From assembly GCA_008921705.1 (NCBI GenBank), contig VFFE01007504.1:65285-129284 (forward strand): 64,000 nucleotides of DNA, read 5' to 3'. Positions 49,107-61,200 of this stretch are shown here, piece after piece (the first letter of the stretch is position 1; every line of letters begins with the position of its first letter). Position numbers and translations under genes: made by a program. The stretch comes from Burhinus oedicnemus (Eukaryota > Chordata > Aves > Charadriiformes > Burhinidae). Under the pieces are notes generated by a model, which searched no databases, was not told the origin of the DNA, and saw only the letters and a program-made list of their open reading frames with translations.

Positions 49107-52085
49107 CATGACTAGCTCCTTGCTCGAGCCTTGCTGACTCCTTGCCCACCTGCTACTGATAAGAAAGTGGGTGTGAGTAGCCTGTTTTCAGCTGCAAGAA
49201 CTGTTCCAGTATGGAGGAATCAGTGTCACCAGTGAGGAAGGAGACACTATCTATCTAGACAACTCTGCAATGCACAGGAAAGCTAATTCTATGCAGCTTC
49301 CTTGCAAACGTCTTACTTAAAATTGATATTTTATTGTTTACTCTGGAGACTTGCGTTTATCAATGACACTTTGCTGCACAAAACAGCTGGAATGCTTCTG
49401 TCTCCTTTTCCAAATCCTGGGGTGAATTGTGGTGATAAATGAGCCCTGGAAAGGCATGATTTATGGCTCCGTTGCCTCAAGGTGCACTGCAGATCCTTTT
49501 TGTACAAATTAAACCCTGCTTAAAAGTCCCTAAATTTTTCAGGGTGACCTCTCTTCTTCCCTGTCACAGTTCTCATTACAAATCACTGAAACTCTCTCTT
49601 CCTTTTTAAAATGTTATTTTAACTAAGCGTCTCTTCTTTCCATTTATTTTCCCTTCAAAGTTGCATTGGGCCTCAACCACTATCAGCTCAAAGTGGATGG
49701 ACAATGTCTGGTCAACAAAAACTTTACTTGTAAAGAAGACAAGGCTGGTCTCCTCATGGTAAGCACATCGCCAGAGATACTGCATATGCATGGTGATGGA
49801 CTGCGTCTCACTACTCCCTTGTTTGCAAAAGCTGCCAGTTAAAATCACAGCTGGAACCATATTGAATCTGACTTTTTGATGTGCCAGAATGCAGTAGCTT
49901 TGATACCTGTGGTAAGGAAAGCTAACAATTACACTGCAGAGATCACCTGTGCTTTAAATGCTGTTAACAGGTGTTAAACAGATGGAGTTGTAACGGGAGG
50001 CAGGGCTAGCAGCTAGCCCTTGATTCTGCTTTAATTCTGGCATTCATTTCCCATTTGCCTTTGGCAAGATGACTGAATGACAAAAGCCTTAGGTTTCCCA
50101 TCTATATGGTTACCTTCTTGCCTCGCTAACTGATGTTTCTAAGCTGCCTTGAAATTTCCAGGTGGAAGGTGCCACGTAGTACAAAGTATTTGTATTTGTG
50201 CATTAGAATAAAGATCTATTAGCAAACAGACCCCTGCAAGTCAACCTCGTAGCACCACACTTGAGCTGAGAAGTCCTTCAGGCTTTTACAAGTGGGAGCT
50301 ATCCAGGTGATGGGAACAGCAGTTTTCAGTGAGTAGAACTGAGTCTGTTCTGCTTTCAGGATCAGGAACTCTGCACTGACCCCAGCCACAGGGTAGATGT
50401 TCACACAGCTGATGAGTGCCCAGAGTTACATTAATTTTTAGGAAGATGCGTTACATAAACAGGTTGTGAACAATCCCCAACATAGTAATTTTATTGTCAT
50501 AAATGACCATCCTAGTTTTCTTTGCAGTGCTTTCCTCTGTCACCTGGATGGCTTCCCACAGACTGTGGCGACCAGATTCTTTTTCCATGCTTTGAATGGG
50601 ATTTCATCAGAATTCCACAGCAGCCTCAGTCTGAATGGTCCTTTGGTCTGGGATTGCACATTATGAGTCTGCAGAAATATTGTGACTGTTAGGAAGTGTT
50701 GTTAAATCTCTCACAAGTGGAAGCTGTGGGGCTACACAACAGGGACCCTATTGAACCCCTATGGGATGTTTCAGAACAAGAGGTGGGAAAAGAGATGAAC
50801 AAGAAACAAGGCTTTTGAGGCCACCAGTTCCACAGTCCCTGTGCAAGGCTGAAGAAGACAAACAGGGCTTTGGCTGATGACATTTGTACAAGTGCTATGC
50901 ATATAATACAAATCTGGCAGCAGTTGGCTTTGCAAACTCAGGACCTCTTGCCATGGTATGTTACAGGAAGGGGAAAATAAAGGCTATGAAGGACCTGTTC
51001 TCATGCTGAAATCAGTAATCATTTGGTCAGCAGGACTCGTACACACAGCAAGGATGAAGCTGAAGGAAGATGTAATGTTTGTTTTAAAGGCAGATACACA
51101 AGACCTGGCTGTTGCAAACATAAAGGATGCTCAGTGAGGTCAGGATTTGGCCTATGGGAAAAATGGATGGTTCTAGACGAAAAATATGCGAAATGCAGGG
51201 AATCTCAGTTAATGAGAACGAGACATTCTGTTCTGAGATACAAAACTGGGACATTGTTGTAAGTAGAAAAGCATATACGGCACGTGGCATAGGAACTACA
51301 GGCTTTGGGATGAACTCATGAGAGTACTCTCATACACCTGAGATATACACGTAATACACTGAAAACAGATTTAAGGTAGATAGAGGAATGAATTGTTCAA
51401 GAGTCACTGAGCTTGATGTCTCTATAAAGTTGTCCTAGCACCATATGCTTTTTTTTCTTCACATAAGATGTATTTGGTTTCTTTCCCATAAGCATGGGTT
51501 ATTACTGATGAGTAGCAGAAGTAAAGGACCTGTTTCGAATTTAAATCCAAAGCGATCCCATTAGCAGGTGTTTAGTATGACACTGGTGAATTATGGGCAG
51601 TGGTAGCGCATAACTATGCCGTGAAGTGTTGTGGGACTCTTTCTGAAGATAAGGTGTTGAACTGCAATATACCCCATGTATTAGAGTAATAACATTATCA
51701 GAAAAGACAGATGTGAAGTACTTGGATGCAATGGCCAAATTCTCATCTAATTTCCACTGGGTACCCGTGATGCAAGTCATTAGAAGAGCTGCAGGCCTAT
51801 ATTCAGCAAGTGAAGAATCTGGCTTAGCTCTGCAGACACAACTCAGGACAGAGATTCCTCTAAGAGGAAGGAAGGGCATCCCTCTTTACCATGGTACCAT
51901 TCTTGTGCCCTTCTCAGGCTAGAAATTAAAAGAGACAAACAAATTATGAAGCCTATAAATGGATAACAGATGGCATAAATCATAGCGTTCTAAGCCATAA
52001 ATAAACAATCAGGTAATTTTGAATATTTAGCATTTTTGCCAGCAGTCCACAACACATTCTTATGCTAGCATAAAATTTTAACAGA

Positions 52086-52154
52086 AAGAGAGGAATGAGG
52101 TATTTATCCAATATTATTGAGGAAGAGAGGAATGAGGTATTTATCCAATATTAT
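52086..52154 (+). repeat. 32-bp direct repeat (period 37) at the CR1 5' junction
   Basis: The 32-mer beginning AAGAGAGGAATGAGG and ending CCAATATTAT occurs at 52086-52117 and again, identically, at 52123-52154. The second copy runs straight into the truncated 5' end of the CR1. CR1 insertion does not normally make target duplications of this kind, so it may record end-joining during insertion or a later slippage. Confidence 0.85.
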
Positions 52155-52157
52155 TTA

Positions 52158-53543
52158 TCCAGTCTTCAAAAAGGACAAGAAGGAGGACCTGGGGAACTAC
52201 AGGCCGGTTAGTCTCACCTCTGTCCCTGGGAAGGTAATGGAGCGACTTGTTCTGGATGTCATCTCCAGAACAGGAAGTTATTGGAAGTGGTCAGCATGGA
52301 TTTACCAAGGGTAAGTCATGCTTGACCAATCGGATAACCTTCTATGATGTTATAACTGGTTGGCTGGATGAGGGGAGAGCAGTAGATGTCATCTACCTTG
52401 ACTTCAGCAAGGCTTTTGACACTGTCTCCCATAACATCCTCATTAGGAAACTGAGGAGGTGTGGGCTAGATGAGGAGACAGGGAGGTGGATTGAGAGCTG
52501 GCTGTGTGACAGAACTCAGAGGGTTGTGATTAATGGAGCAGTGTCAGGTTGGAGGCCTGTAACCAGTGGTGTCCCCCAGGGGTCAATACTTGGCCCGATC
52601 TTGTTCAGTATATTCATCAATGACCTGAATGAGGGGACTGAGTGTATCCTCAGCAAGTTTGATGATGATACCAAACTAGGAGGGGTGGCTGACACCCCAG
52701 AGGGCCGTGCTGCCATCCAGCATGACCTGGACAGGCTGGAGTGCTGGGCAAAGAAGAACCTAATGAGGTTCAACAAGAGCAAGTGTAGGGTCCTGCACAT
52801 GGGGAAGAAGAATGCTAGGCACCAATATAGGTTAGGGGTGGACCTGCTGGAAAGCAGTTCTGAGGAGAAGCATCTGGGGGTTCTGGTAGACAGTAAATTA
52901 TCCATGAGCCAGCAATGTGCCCTTGTTGCCAGGAAGGCTAATGGAATCCTGGGCTGTATAGGGAAGAGTGTGGCCAGGAGGTCAAGGGAGGTCATTCTCC
53001 CCCTCTCCTCGGCACTGGTGAGGCCACAACTGGAATACTGTGTCCAGTTCTGGGCTCCCCAGTTCAAGCGGGACAGGGAACTACTGGAGAGAGTCCAGCG
53101 GAGGGCAACAAAGATGATTGGGGGATTGGAGCACCTCCCTTATGAGGAAAGGCTGAGAGAGCTGGGACTCTTTAGCCTGGAGAAGAGAAGGCTGAGGGGA
53201 GACCTTATTCTTGCTTCTAAGTATCTAAAGGGTGGATTGAAGGAGGATGGAGCCAGACTCTTTTCAGTGGTTCCCAGTGACAGGACGAGGGGCAACGGGC
53301 ACAAGTTGGAACACAGGAAGTTCCATTCAAACACAAGAAAAAACTTCTTCACGGTTAGGGTGACAGAGCAGTGGAACAGGCTGCCCAGGGAGGTTGTGGA
53401 GTCCCCTTCTCTGGAGATTTTCAAGACCCGCCTGGATGCAGTCCTGAGTAATGTGCTCTAGGCATTCCTGTGACAGCAGGGGAGTTGGACTAGATGATCT
53501 CTGGAGGTCTCTTCCAACTCTGAAGATTCCGTGATTCCGTGAT
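52158..53543 (+). mobile_element. CR1 LINE, 5'-truncated but well preserved, forward orientation
   Basis: This roughly 1.4-kb CR1 begins within the reverse transcriptase (VFKKDKKEDLGNYRPVSLTS) and runs to a complete 3' end: a short UTR with GTTGGACTAGATGATCTC and terminal copies of GATTCCGT at 53525-53543. The RT and C-terminal region are open over 404 codons, so it is younger than the other copies in this window. One frameshift lies near 52265-52285. The 5' UTR, ORF1, the endonuclease and the start of RT are missing, so it cannot move on its own. Confidence 0.95.
52247..53461 (+). pseudogene. CR1 ORF2 reverse transcriptase, C-terminal 404-codon open frame
   Basis: Non-LTR retrotransposon reverse transcriptase. 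After about 9 out-of-family residues the frame enters RT at [18 protein letters not shown]. Motif A is LDFSKAFD (residues 51-58), motif B is [11 protein letters not shown] (107-117) and motif C is FDDD (138-141), where bird CR1 copies usually have FADD. Both catalytic aspartates are therefore kept but the preceding Ala is changed. The C-terminal domain includes [37 protein letters not shown] and a basic [20 protein letters not shown] stretch up to the stop at 53459-53461. Upstream RT residues are in another frame (52117-52314), so a small indel near 52265-52285 splits the domain. The ATG at 52247 is not the original start. It is the remains of an ORF2 and not a host gene. Confidence 0.92.
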
Positions 53544-56434
53544 TTAGAGGGACGAGAACAACATCCAATTTCATTCATTTATTTATCTAATTTTTTGTTT
53601 TAGAAATTATACCACGGGCCATGCCTAAGGTTTAAATCCATCTCTAATTACTAGGAATTAGGATGACATTTCTTCTGGCACATTGCTACCAGTGTCGTCA
53701 TCGCTGGGGATCCAGTGACATGCGGCTTTAACCACTCTAGGACCTTGGAAGAACACACCATCTCTAACTAGTTCCTGTTCTTTGGAGAGTGCTGAATGCA
53801 AGTGTGCTGCTTGGCCCTTCCTATTACCATTTTTTTCTTTATGATTTGTGTTGTGGCCGCACTTAGACCATCAGTCACCATGTTTGACTTCATTGTATGA
53901 ACATAATACAAAACCTGCTCTGAATGGAAGCCCATACATCTGGCCAGCAGTGACAGGGTCAGAGGGCGTGGGGAGAAGGAGTGCCACCATCCTGTTCTGA
54001 GAGGTCAGGCAGGAGACACGAGTGCCTGTTCCTGGTGTGCCGTGAAATGTATCTTGGCCTGGTTTACAAGTCTGGAGGATGTTCCAGGGAAACTAGCACC
54101 CTCTGCATTGAACAGGCAGAGTGATGGCTGCAGATGCAATCATGTTCTGAAATGACACAGCTCCATCTTGGCTAAACAAACCCTTAGCATGTATCAAGAG
54201 CAAAACCTACTTCATACGCAAGCCAGTTTACATCTCTGATACAAATTTCCAAAACTCTACAGAATGTTGCATAGTTCTATTTCTATTTAATTCTGCCTTC
54301 AAGAGAATACAGAGTGCAGGTGGAAAGTGTAGAGCTGGTCCTGAAAAGCCAGCCCTTGCTATACAGTGGACTTCATGTCCTCTGTCCTCCTCCACCTGTC
54401 ACAGAAACATATGCGACTGCCTGCAGGTTCAAACTGCCAACGGGGTTAAAATTTGGTGCGCCGTGGCCAACATTTGACAACTGACAGTGACTGCAGGATA
54501 AGTTTTGCCTGCCATGAGCTTTGCTCTGCTCTCCTGGAATAATGCACTGATATGAAACCTTCCCTGGGATTAATGCCTCGCCACGCGACTTGGGAAAGCA
54601 AGATTCAGAATACAAAGCAGGGAGAGCTCCAAGGTCTCCTTTTGTCTTAGAGTATTTTTGCAAAAAGAACTGTCAGAATGAATTTCTTGGCTAGTTACAT
54701 GCACATCACATGGACTTTCACTCGAGCCCCATTGCAATTTGGCATTAGTTAAATGTACCATTAAAGTAAAGCGTTAGCTAAATAGCTCCTCAGTAACTCT
54801 CCACCCTTGAAAAGCATTTACCGAAACCATATTAAGTTCTTGATTGCCTTCACTGTATTTTCTGTGGTGTTTTTTCTTTCAGCTGATTGGAATTTTGAGA
54901 TAAAACAAAACCTAAAAAGGAATGTGCTTTGACTTCTTTGGAGTGTGACCTTGAGAGTTGAGCTGTTGTATGTCATAAATAATGAAAAATTAGATATATA
55001 GGCTAAAACAGTGAGGAAAGTATTTTATATGATTTTCAAGGGCTGTAAGCCCAAGAAGAGCTGATGTCTATCAGACTGTTATATAAATAGTCTTGTAATG
55101 AAGAAGAGCATATAAGATCCAAGATAGATTTCTGCTTTTTAATGAGATGGGAGAATATATTACTTCAGAATTTAAAGGCTATTTTTCTTTTTGAAATTCA
55201 GATCTGGCTTTATGAATATTTTATTTAAAAAATCCAGATGAGGGTAATAAGTTTTCTAATGCTAGGACGTTTCTCTTTAACATGTAAGTATATTGTTGAC
55301 AAACCTAATTTTTTTCAGAAAAATCACATCAAAGTTACCAATATACATTTTATAACTACATTCAATCTCAGTCCATCCACTAATTTTTCCAGTACTGAAG
55401 CTTTCTGCCATTGTGAGAAGTTACAGCAGAAATTACTGATAGCCCAGAAAGAATAATTGCTTCTACAGTCCCTGCTGGAAACTTCTCACACGGATAACCT
55501 TGCACCAAAACTATTTTTTTTAACAAGCTTGCATCTAAATTGGCACTGGAGTTTCTGGAAAGAGGAAACACTGCCTCATTTAACAAGTACCCTTGAATCT
55601 GTTCTGTGATTGAGATAATACTTTATTGCATTTTCAAATAAGTTTTGCACTGTAAACTTATTAGAGCAGTAAGTTTTATTGCTTTATTGGAAATTCATTT
55701 CAAAAGGATTTCTCTGGTTAGAACCAGATCAATAGCTTCATTTTGCAGAATATGAAGATTTTCTTTTCATTTGGAAATAGTAGAGATTGCCTGAAGATTA
55801 ATTTCAGCTGCAGTACAAGGAGGATGTTGGAACAAGCAGGCACAGGATTCAGCACCAGCCATTATTTTGCCAAACTTAAAACCAAGGAACATATTCCCCC
55901 ACTTGACTGATATATTGTAGGTAGATCAGTCAAATTTTCTTGACTGAAAGATGCGCAGTTCAAAAGTGATTGAGGACAGACAGGCACATGTACAGGTGGG
56001 CACAGGCATAATCAACCATTTTTCAGGATACAGCAAAAGATCTTCTTCCTCAGGAAGCCAGAATCAAAATGCTATGATTTTCCTAAAAGCTGGAACATTT
56101 ATTTTCAAAGCAAGTTAGAAGTTCCAGTTTTCATTTCAATATGCTGTTTCAGTAACTGCCTACACAAAGTAAACGTGATGTTTTGTTTCAGATCAAATAT
56201 TTCATTATGAATATTTTGTTGGTCTCTTATAGAAACGTTCATGTTATAGGAAAAAAGAATAACAAAAAAACTCATCTGAGAATAATTAGCCCTTTCCCTA
56301 AATATGTAAGAACAGTATCATGTGTTCTAACTGTTAAAATACTAATTTCCAGCTCTCTCCTTCTGGTCTGAGGCCTCCCAGATGGAGTGCTGAATCAAAA
56401 TCTACTTTCTATCCCCTGGTCATCCACTCATTCA

Positions 56435-56583
56435 TTATTTGAACTTGGCAAGTTGTAATCTTCTTCTAAGCCTCAGGTTCCCCATCTACAAAAGAGGAAT
56501 GATGAGATAAATCCTTGTGCAAAGCTATGTAAGTGCTGTTGATGAGCTTCACTATATGACAAGAAGTGTTTATTATTATTTTC
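56435..56583 (+). mobile_element. MIR-like (CORE) SINE, ancient
   Basis: The sequence reads GAACTTGGCAAGTTGTAATC, then CCTCAGGTTCCCCATCTAC, AAAGAGGAATGATGAG, AAAGCTATGTAAGTGCTG and ends in TATTATTATT. This order follows the amniote MIR family, whose hallmark is TGCCTCAGTTTCCCCATCTG followed by AAATGGGAATAATG. The tRNA-derived head is not clear, so it is 5'-incomplete. It is a molecular fossil older than the bird radiation. Confidence 0.7.
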
Positions 56584-59500
56584 TTGTATTCTTTTCTGCT
56601 TTTTTAGTCATTCACTAAAACACATCTTATTCTAGGCCATTTTTTCACATTCTAGGAAAAAATGTACAGATCCTCTGTCTGCAACCATAGAGATTAAAAA
56701 AATCCTTCAGAAATCTTGGATTTATTTGATATACCACCACTCCTGTTTCACATGTCAGCGTCATCAAAAGGGGAGAAGGGAAGATAAAAAGAACACGTTT
56801 TAGGCTTTCAACATCACTAACTAGACAAATTCAATGTACAAATCACATTCTATCTCCCTGAAAATCTTCACATAAGAAACTCATACTGTGCTTCAGGTGT
56901 ACAAAATATTCCTGTCACCCACAGGGAACTAAGACTGGCTACCTGCCCCTTTCTGAGAAGCAACATTGCTTTGTAGATGTGATACAATATAACGTGTGCT
57001 TTCATTCTCAGAAGGGTATTTTCCTACACTTCACATTGGGACTCAGTGAAAGGGAGCTTCCTCACCTATCCCATACGTGCCTGCATGGCTGATCTGCTCC
57101 AGAAGGCGGCCACCTAAAGCCTTTCTGTATGACCTCAGTTGGCTACTCTTGCCTTGACAGCCTTGCCTTAAGTCAACACACTGATGTTTCTCTTCATGAA
57201 AAAGTGCTTAATAATGTCTGTTCCAAGTCTGCTGTTCTTTAATTTCCACTTGTGCTCCTGGTACTATCATCTGGTAGACATTATCTACAGCAAATTAAGA
57301 ATTTATGTACTTCAGGAAAATCTTGACTGGAGGCTCATCGGGGGAGGCTGAATGGGGGCTTTTTCATTAAACTTTTTCATTTCGCTTAAAGATTGAAAAA
57401 TGTATGAAACAGCTTCTCTGGGGAAGGAGAAATTTCTAACTCTTTAATAAGCACTATTTATCAAAGACATATAATATGAACCATCTGCCAGATGTAGAGT
57501 ACATGGTCTGGAAACTCTTGTATATGAGCTGCCTGGAGGCTTGCATCTGCCTTTATCCGTGTGTTATGTCTGCTATGTTCACCTCTCTCTGACAACTGTT
57601 AGATCTTGGGGAAGCTCCTCACATACATACATACTGCCAGGGCCATCTTCTTCCAGTGGCATCTTTCTTCCCCTCTACAACAAGACAGTCTCAACCCATG
57701 GAATGAGACACAGACCCACCATGAGCTTCTGCAGACAAACACAGATCCTATGTGGGAGGACAGGTCAGCCTCAGGTTCAACACACTGGACAACACAAGCT
57801 CTGTGATGCCAGCTAGCACACCTCATGGCAACAAGGACATCAATGTTAGTAAACTGAAAGACACCATGTGGGAGATGACCATGATTAAAAAAATCACAAA
57901 AATAAGCACACTGGATTGAGTCGATGCAGGTTTTAAACCTAATTTTCATTTAAATTTTCATTTCTACTACCTTTATAAATCTTTTTATGGTTTATAGCAG
58001 ATATATTCATGGAGCTGACTTATATAGTAGAGGAATGTAACTTTTCAATATGTAGCCATGGTAAATATTTGTATAGCTTAAATATAATTAAATTGACCCA
58101 TAAAAGCTTCATTATATTTCGAGAGTCAAGGTCTCAGTGTAATGGAAAGCTCCTTCCATCGCTATTACATTCTAATCAGATTACTTATCTAATCCTCCTC
58201 TGATCAAGTGCAGCAGAATTGATCTGCAATGTACAGGAGCTCTTACTCATTTCTGAATTTTGGGAGGGGGAGGTATTTCTGTCTCCTCTTCCTCATTTCT
58301 TCACTTACTGCAGAAATAGAAACAGCAAGCTGCAGAACGCTGGCTCTGTACAAATCTCTAATACATAGTGAAAGAGACTATTAGGCAGATTCACTCTTAA
58401 ACGTCAGTGTCTTTCTTGACATTAAAGTTGGAAAATGGAACAATTATTTTTGCATTAGCAAGTCATACTGACAAATTCCCTCTGCACCCTCTTACTGTCA
58501 TGCCAAAATGAATCATCAGCATCTTATTAAGGTGCCCAGGCTATCCCATAACAGTAATAAAGTGTAAATGTATCCCAATTATTCATTTAATGACTTCATG
58601 AATATTCAGTATTAAGAAGCAGTAGCTGAGCTCACTACAGTAGGTTACAAAGGACACAGGCTGCATATCCCATATTATTTCTGAGACAACTTAAGGTTTA
58701 TTCAGATCTTTCCAGTATCCATAAATGATAATTCACTGGGACACAACCTATTCTGTGACAGGTATAAATCCATACAGTTTTAGTGTTCTCATCTACATAT
58801 TTCTTGGAAAAGGATCTAATCCAGTAACAAGAACAGATTTCAGGGGAAAATCCAACTTCTCTGCCAAACAAACAGGTGCTGGACCAGAATGACACGAAGC
58901 TGGATGTTTATAGTATTTTTCATCTGGACTTCAAAAGCACTAGGTACCAAATGCTTTCTTACGCTTGCTCAACAAAAGTTCTTTACATTTTCCTTTTTTG
59001 TAGCAAAAGAATTCATTTGTTGTTGTATATACTGCATACTACCTTTTGCTATTCCCCTGCACACCTTCACTCTAGGCCAGCCTACGTTAGTGCTGTGTGA
59101 GCTCACAGGAACTATCCCAGTCCATTTAACGGGAGGGTGCAGGGTTAAGTTTTTGAAAAATGTTTGGCAATGTTATCACAGAAACTTGCTGCTATGAAAC
59201 AGGTGCTTTTTTTAAAGAAATGAATGCCAGTGAAAGTGTGAACAGTGACTATACATTTATGTGTATGTATGCATTGTTCTCCATTTACTACACTACTTTG
59301 TTCTGTGCTTTGCCCTGTGCCAGGCCATCCATGAGTGCAAAAACCACCCCATGTCTCCACCGGATTTTTGGGAAATCCAATTGGCCAGACATCCCTGGCA
59401 GTGCCAGGAGAGACACCTCCACTTTGCACAAGGCTCACAGTGGAGGGCTGTAAAGCCTTGATAAGCTTATAGTCAAAAGGAAACTTTTTTGTTCAAAGAG

Positions 59501-61114
59501 CTGGCTGCTGCCCAGAGCAAATCTCAAGTGGGCAAGTGAGCAACTAATCTCCTGACAGAAAACTTAATTGCTAGCCTGAGAGTAAAAAGTGAGGGCAAAT
59601 TCTTCTGACAGAGCAGACCAGCCGTCTTTACAAAAGCATCTATTATGGAAACTTGAACCCAAACCCAAAGCTGTACAGAAAGAGATGGGAGCAGAGAGGA
59701 CACGTTCTGGTCTGCTTGGAGGATGAGGATCAACTCCTGATGCATTTGAATTAGGAGAAAACTGAGACAAGGATTCACGCATAGCTCTTGCGTTGTTTAA
59801 AATACAGATGTTCTGCTCAGACTGTGGCCTATTTGATTCAAAATGATGAATTCTTGAACACATTATCTGAAGGTAAGCCAATGCCTTCTGAAGGAAAGGA
59901 GCCAGTTTCTGAAAAGTTTTCCAGACAGGTTGTTTGAGCCCAAGCAGTAAACCTGAAGACTTCAAGAACAAGAGGGCCTGTGTGTTGGGTGGTGCCTAGG
60001 GAGCTGAAAAGCCCAGGGTCTCATGACTGTATCAAAGTTCAGTCATTTGCCACTGAGCCAGCAGTAGTTTCAGAGAGTGCAAAGATGAAAAATCATCTGT
60101 AGGCTGATTTATGATTATTTATTAGTTTGACTTTGTCAGTCCTACAGATATGCAAAAAACAATGCCTTCCAAATACATAAGTTGTCACCCTGTGAAATTG
60201 ATGCTAGTTTTGGAAGGGTTGTCCTTGGTTTTCTATTTCTGGTTAACTGGAGAAAGTGTCACTTTTACTAGGCATATTCCCATGAGGATGCCTGAGAATC
60301 TTTGAAAGCAAAGAGCATCAGGCAGTGGATGCATAGTTTGACTGCATTAGCTATTATGAAAGAGTCTTATAACTTGAGACATGCCAAGCAACACTTCAAA
60401 GAAAATACTTATTTTTAACTCAATTAAATTGGTGAAAGACTGTCTCTCCCTAGACCAGCCACATATTCAGAGCACATAAAGTTCAATTCCTACTTTCCTT
60501 TTCTTCTAGAAAAAATTATTTGCATTGCTTTTGACCTATATATTGTAGAATGACCAAAATTAAAGATTCCCTAGTACATTTTTGTTGCAATCTAATCCCA
60601 GCGATGTTGTATTAACTGTGTTCCCATCATGTCTTGTCCACTGAGCAGACCTTTTTCAGGCTTGTACATTGAGGAAGGCAATTATTAACTATACTGTGGA
60701 AATCATCACCACAGAATATTAGAGATCAAAAGTGCCAATGGGTTCAAAGTGAGAAAGGTTCACAAGTGGGCTCAAAAATTCATGGAAGGCAGACTCATCA
60801 GTAGCTACTAAGCATAAAATGGTCTAGGTGCAGCCTTGAGTACAAAAAATCCCTGAACAGCCGACCGTGGTGAGCTAGGAGGCTATGCCATGGGAAGGAT
60901 CATACCATTTTCCCTTGCTTCTTATACTCTTTCCTTAAGCAAATGCCATTGTCCATTTTCAGACTTGGAATACCAATCTGATGCTACATGGTTGTTCTTA
61001 TGATTTAAACTAAACTTTAAGGCTGTGTCTTTGCAACATGCTTTGTATCCACAAATGGAGTTTGAATTCCTAGAATTCATGTTGCACTGAGATCAATGAC
61101 AGCTTTGTGTTGTA

Positions 61115-61200
61115 AGGAAGGTGGAAAATCTGCTCTAGGCATTTAGACGCTTAACTGCCATTGGCTTGTTATGCAAATCTGGCCCTTAATTTAAGAGTGA
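61115..61200. repeat. Possible ancient CR1/L3-like fragment
   Basis: CTAGGCATTTAGACGCTTAACTG followed by CCATTGGCTTG and CAAATCTGGCCC (shown in parts) recalls a worn archosaur CR1-like repeat in which the wording is usually TAGGCGCCTAACTCCCATTG. It is a visual match only. Confidence 0.3.

Larger units (their letters stand above)
48081..52085. other. Non-coding stretch between two CR1 copies
   Basis: No coding exon recognised. It contains a possible ancient repeat (48391-48465) and a three-unit AAGGACAG repeat (49083-49106). A 79-codon Cys-containing frame at 51023-51262 has no recognisable domain and is not called. Confidence 0.5.

Noticed and set aside
51023..51262. 79-codon frame with several Cys and His residues
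   Set aside because: Cys spacing does not fit a known zinc finger, there are no supporting splice sites, and upstream and downstream sequence is non-coding.
59564..59971. Minus-strand frame of 135 codons
   Set aside because: No recognisable domain, no Kozak or splice context, and amino-acid composition like random sequence.
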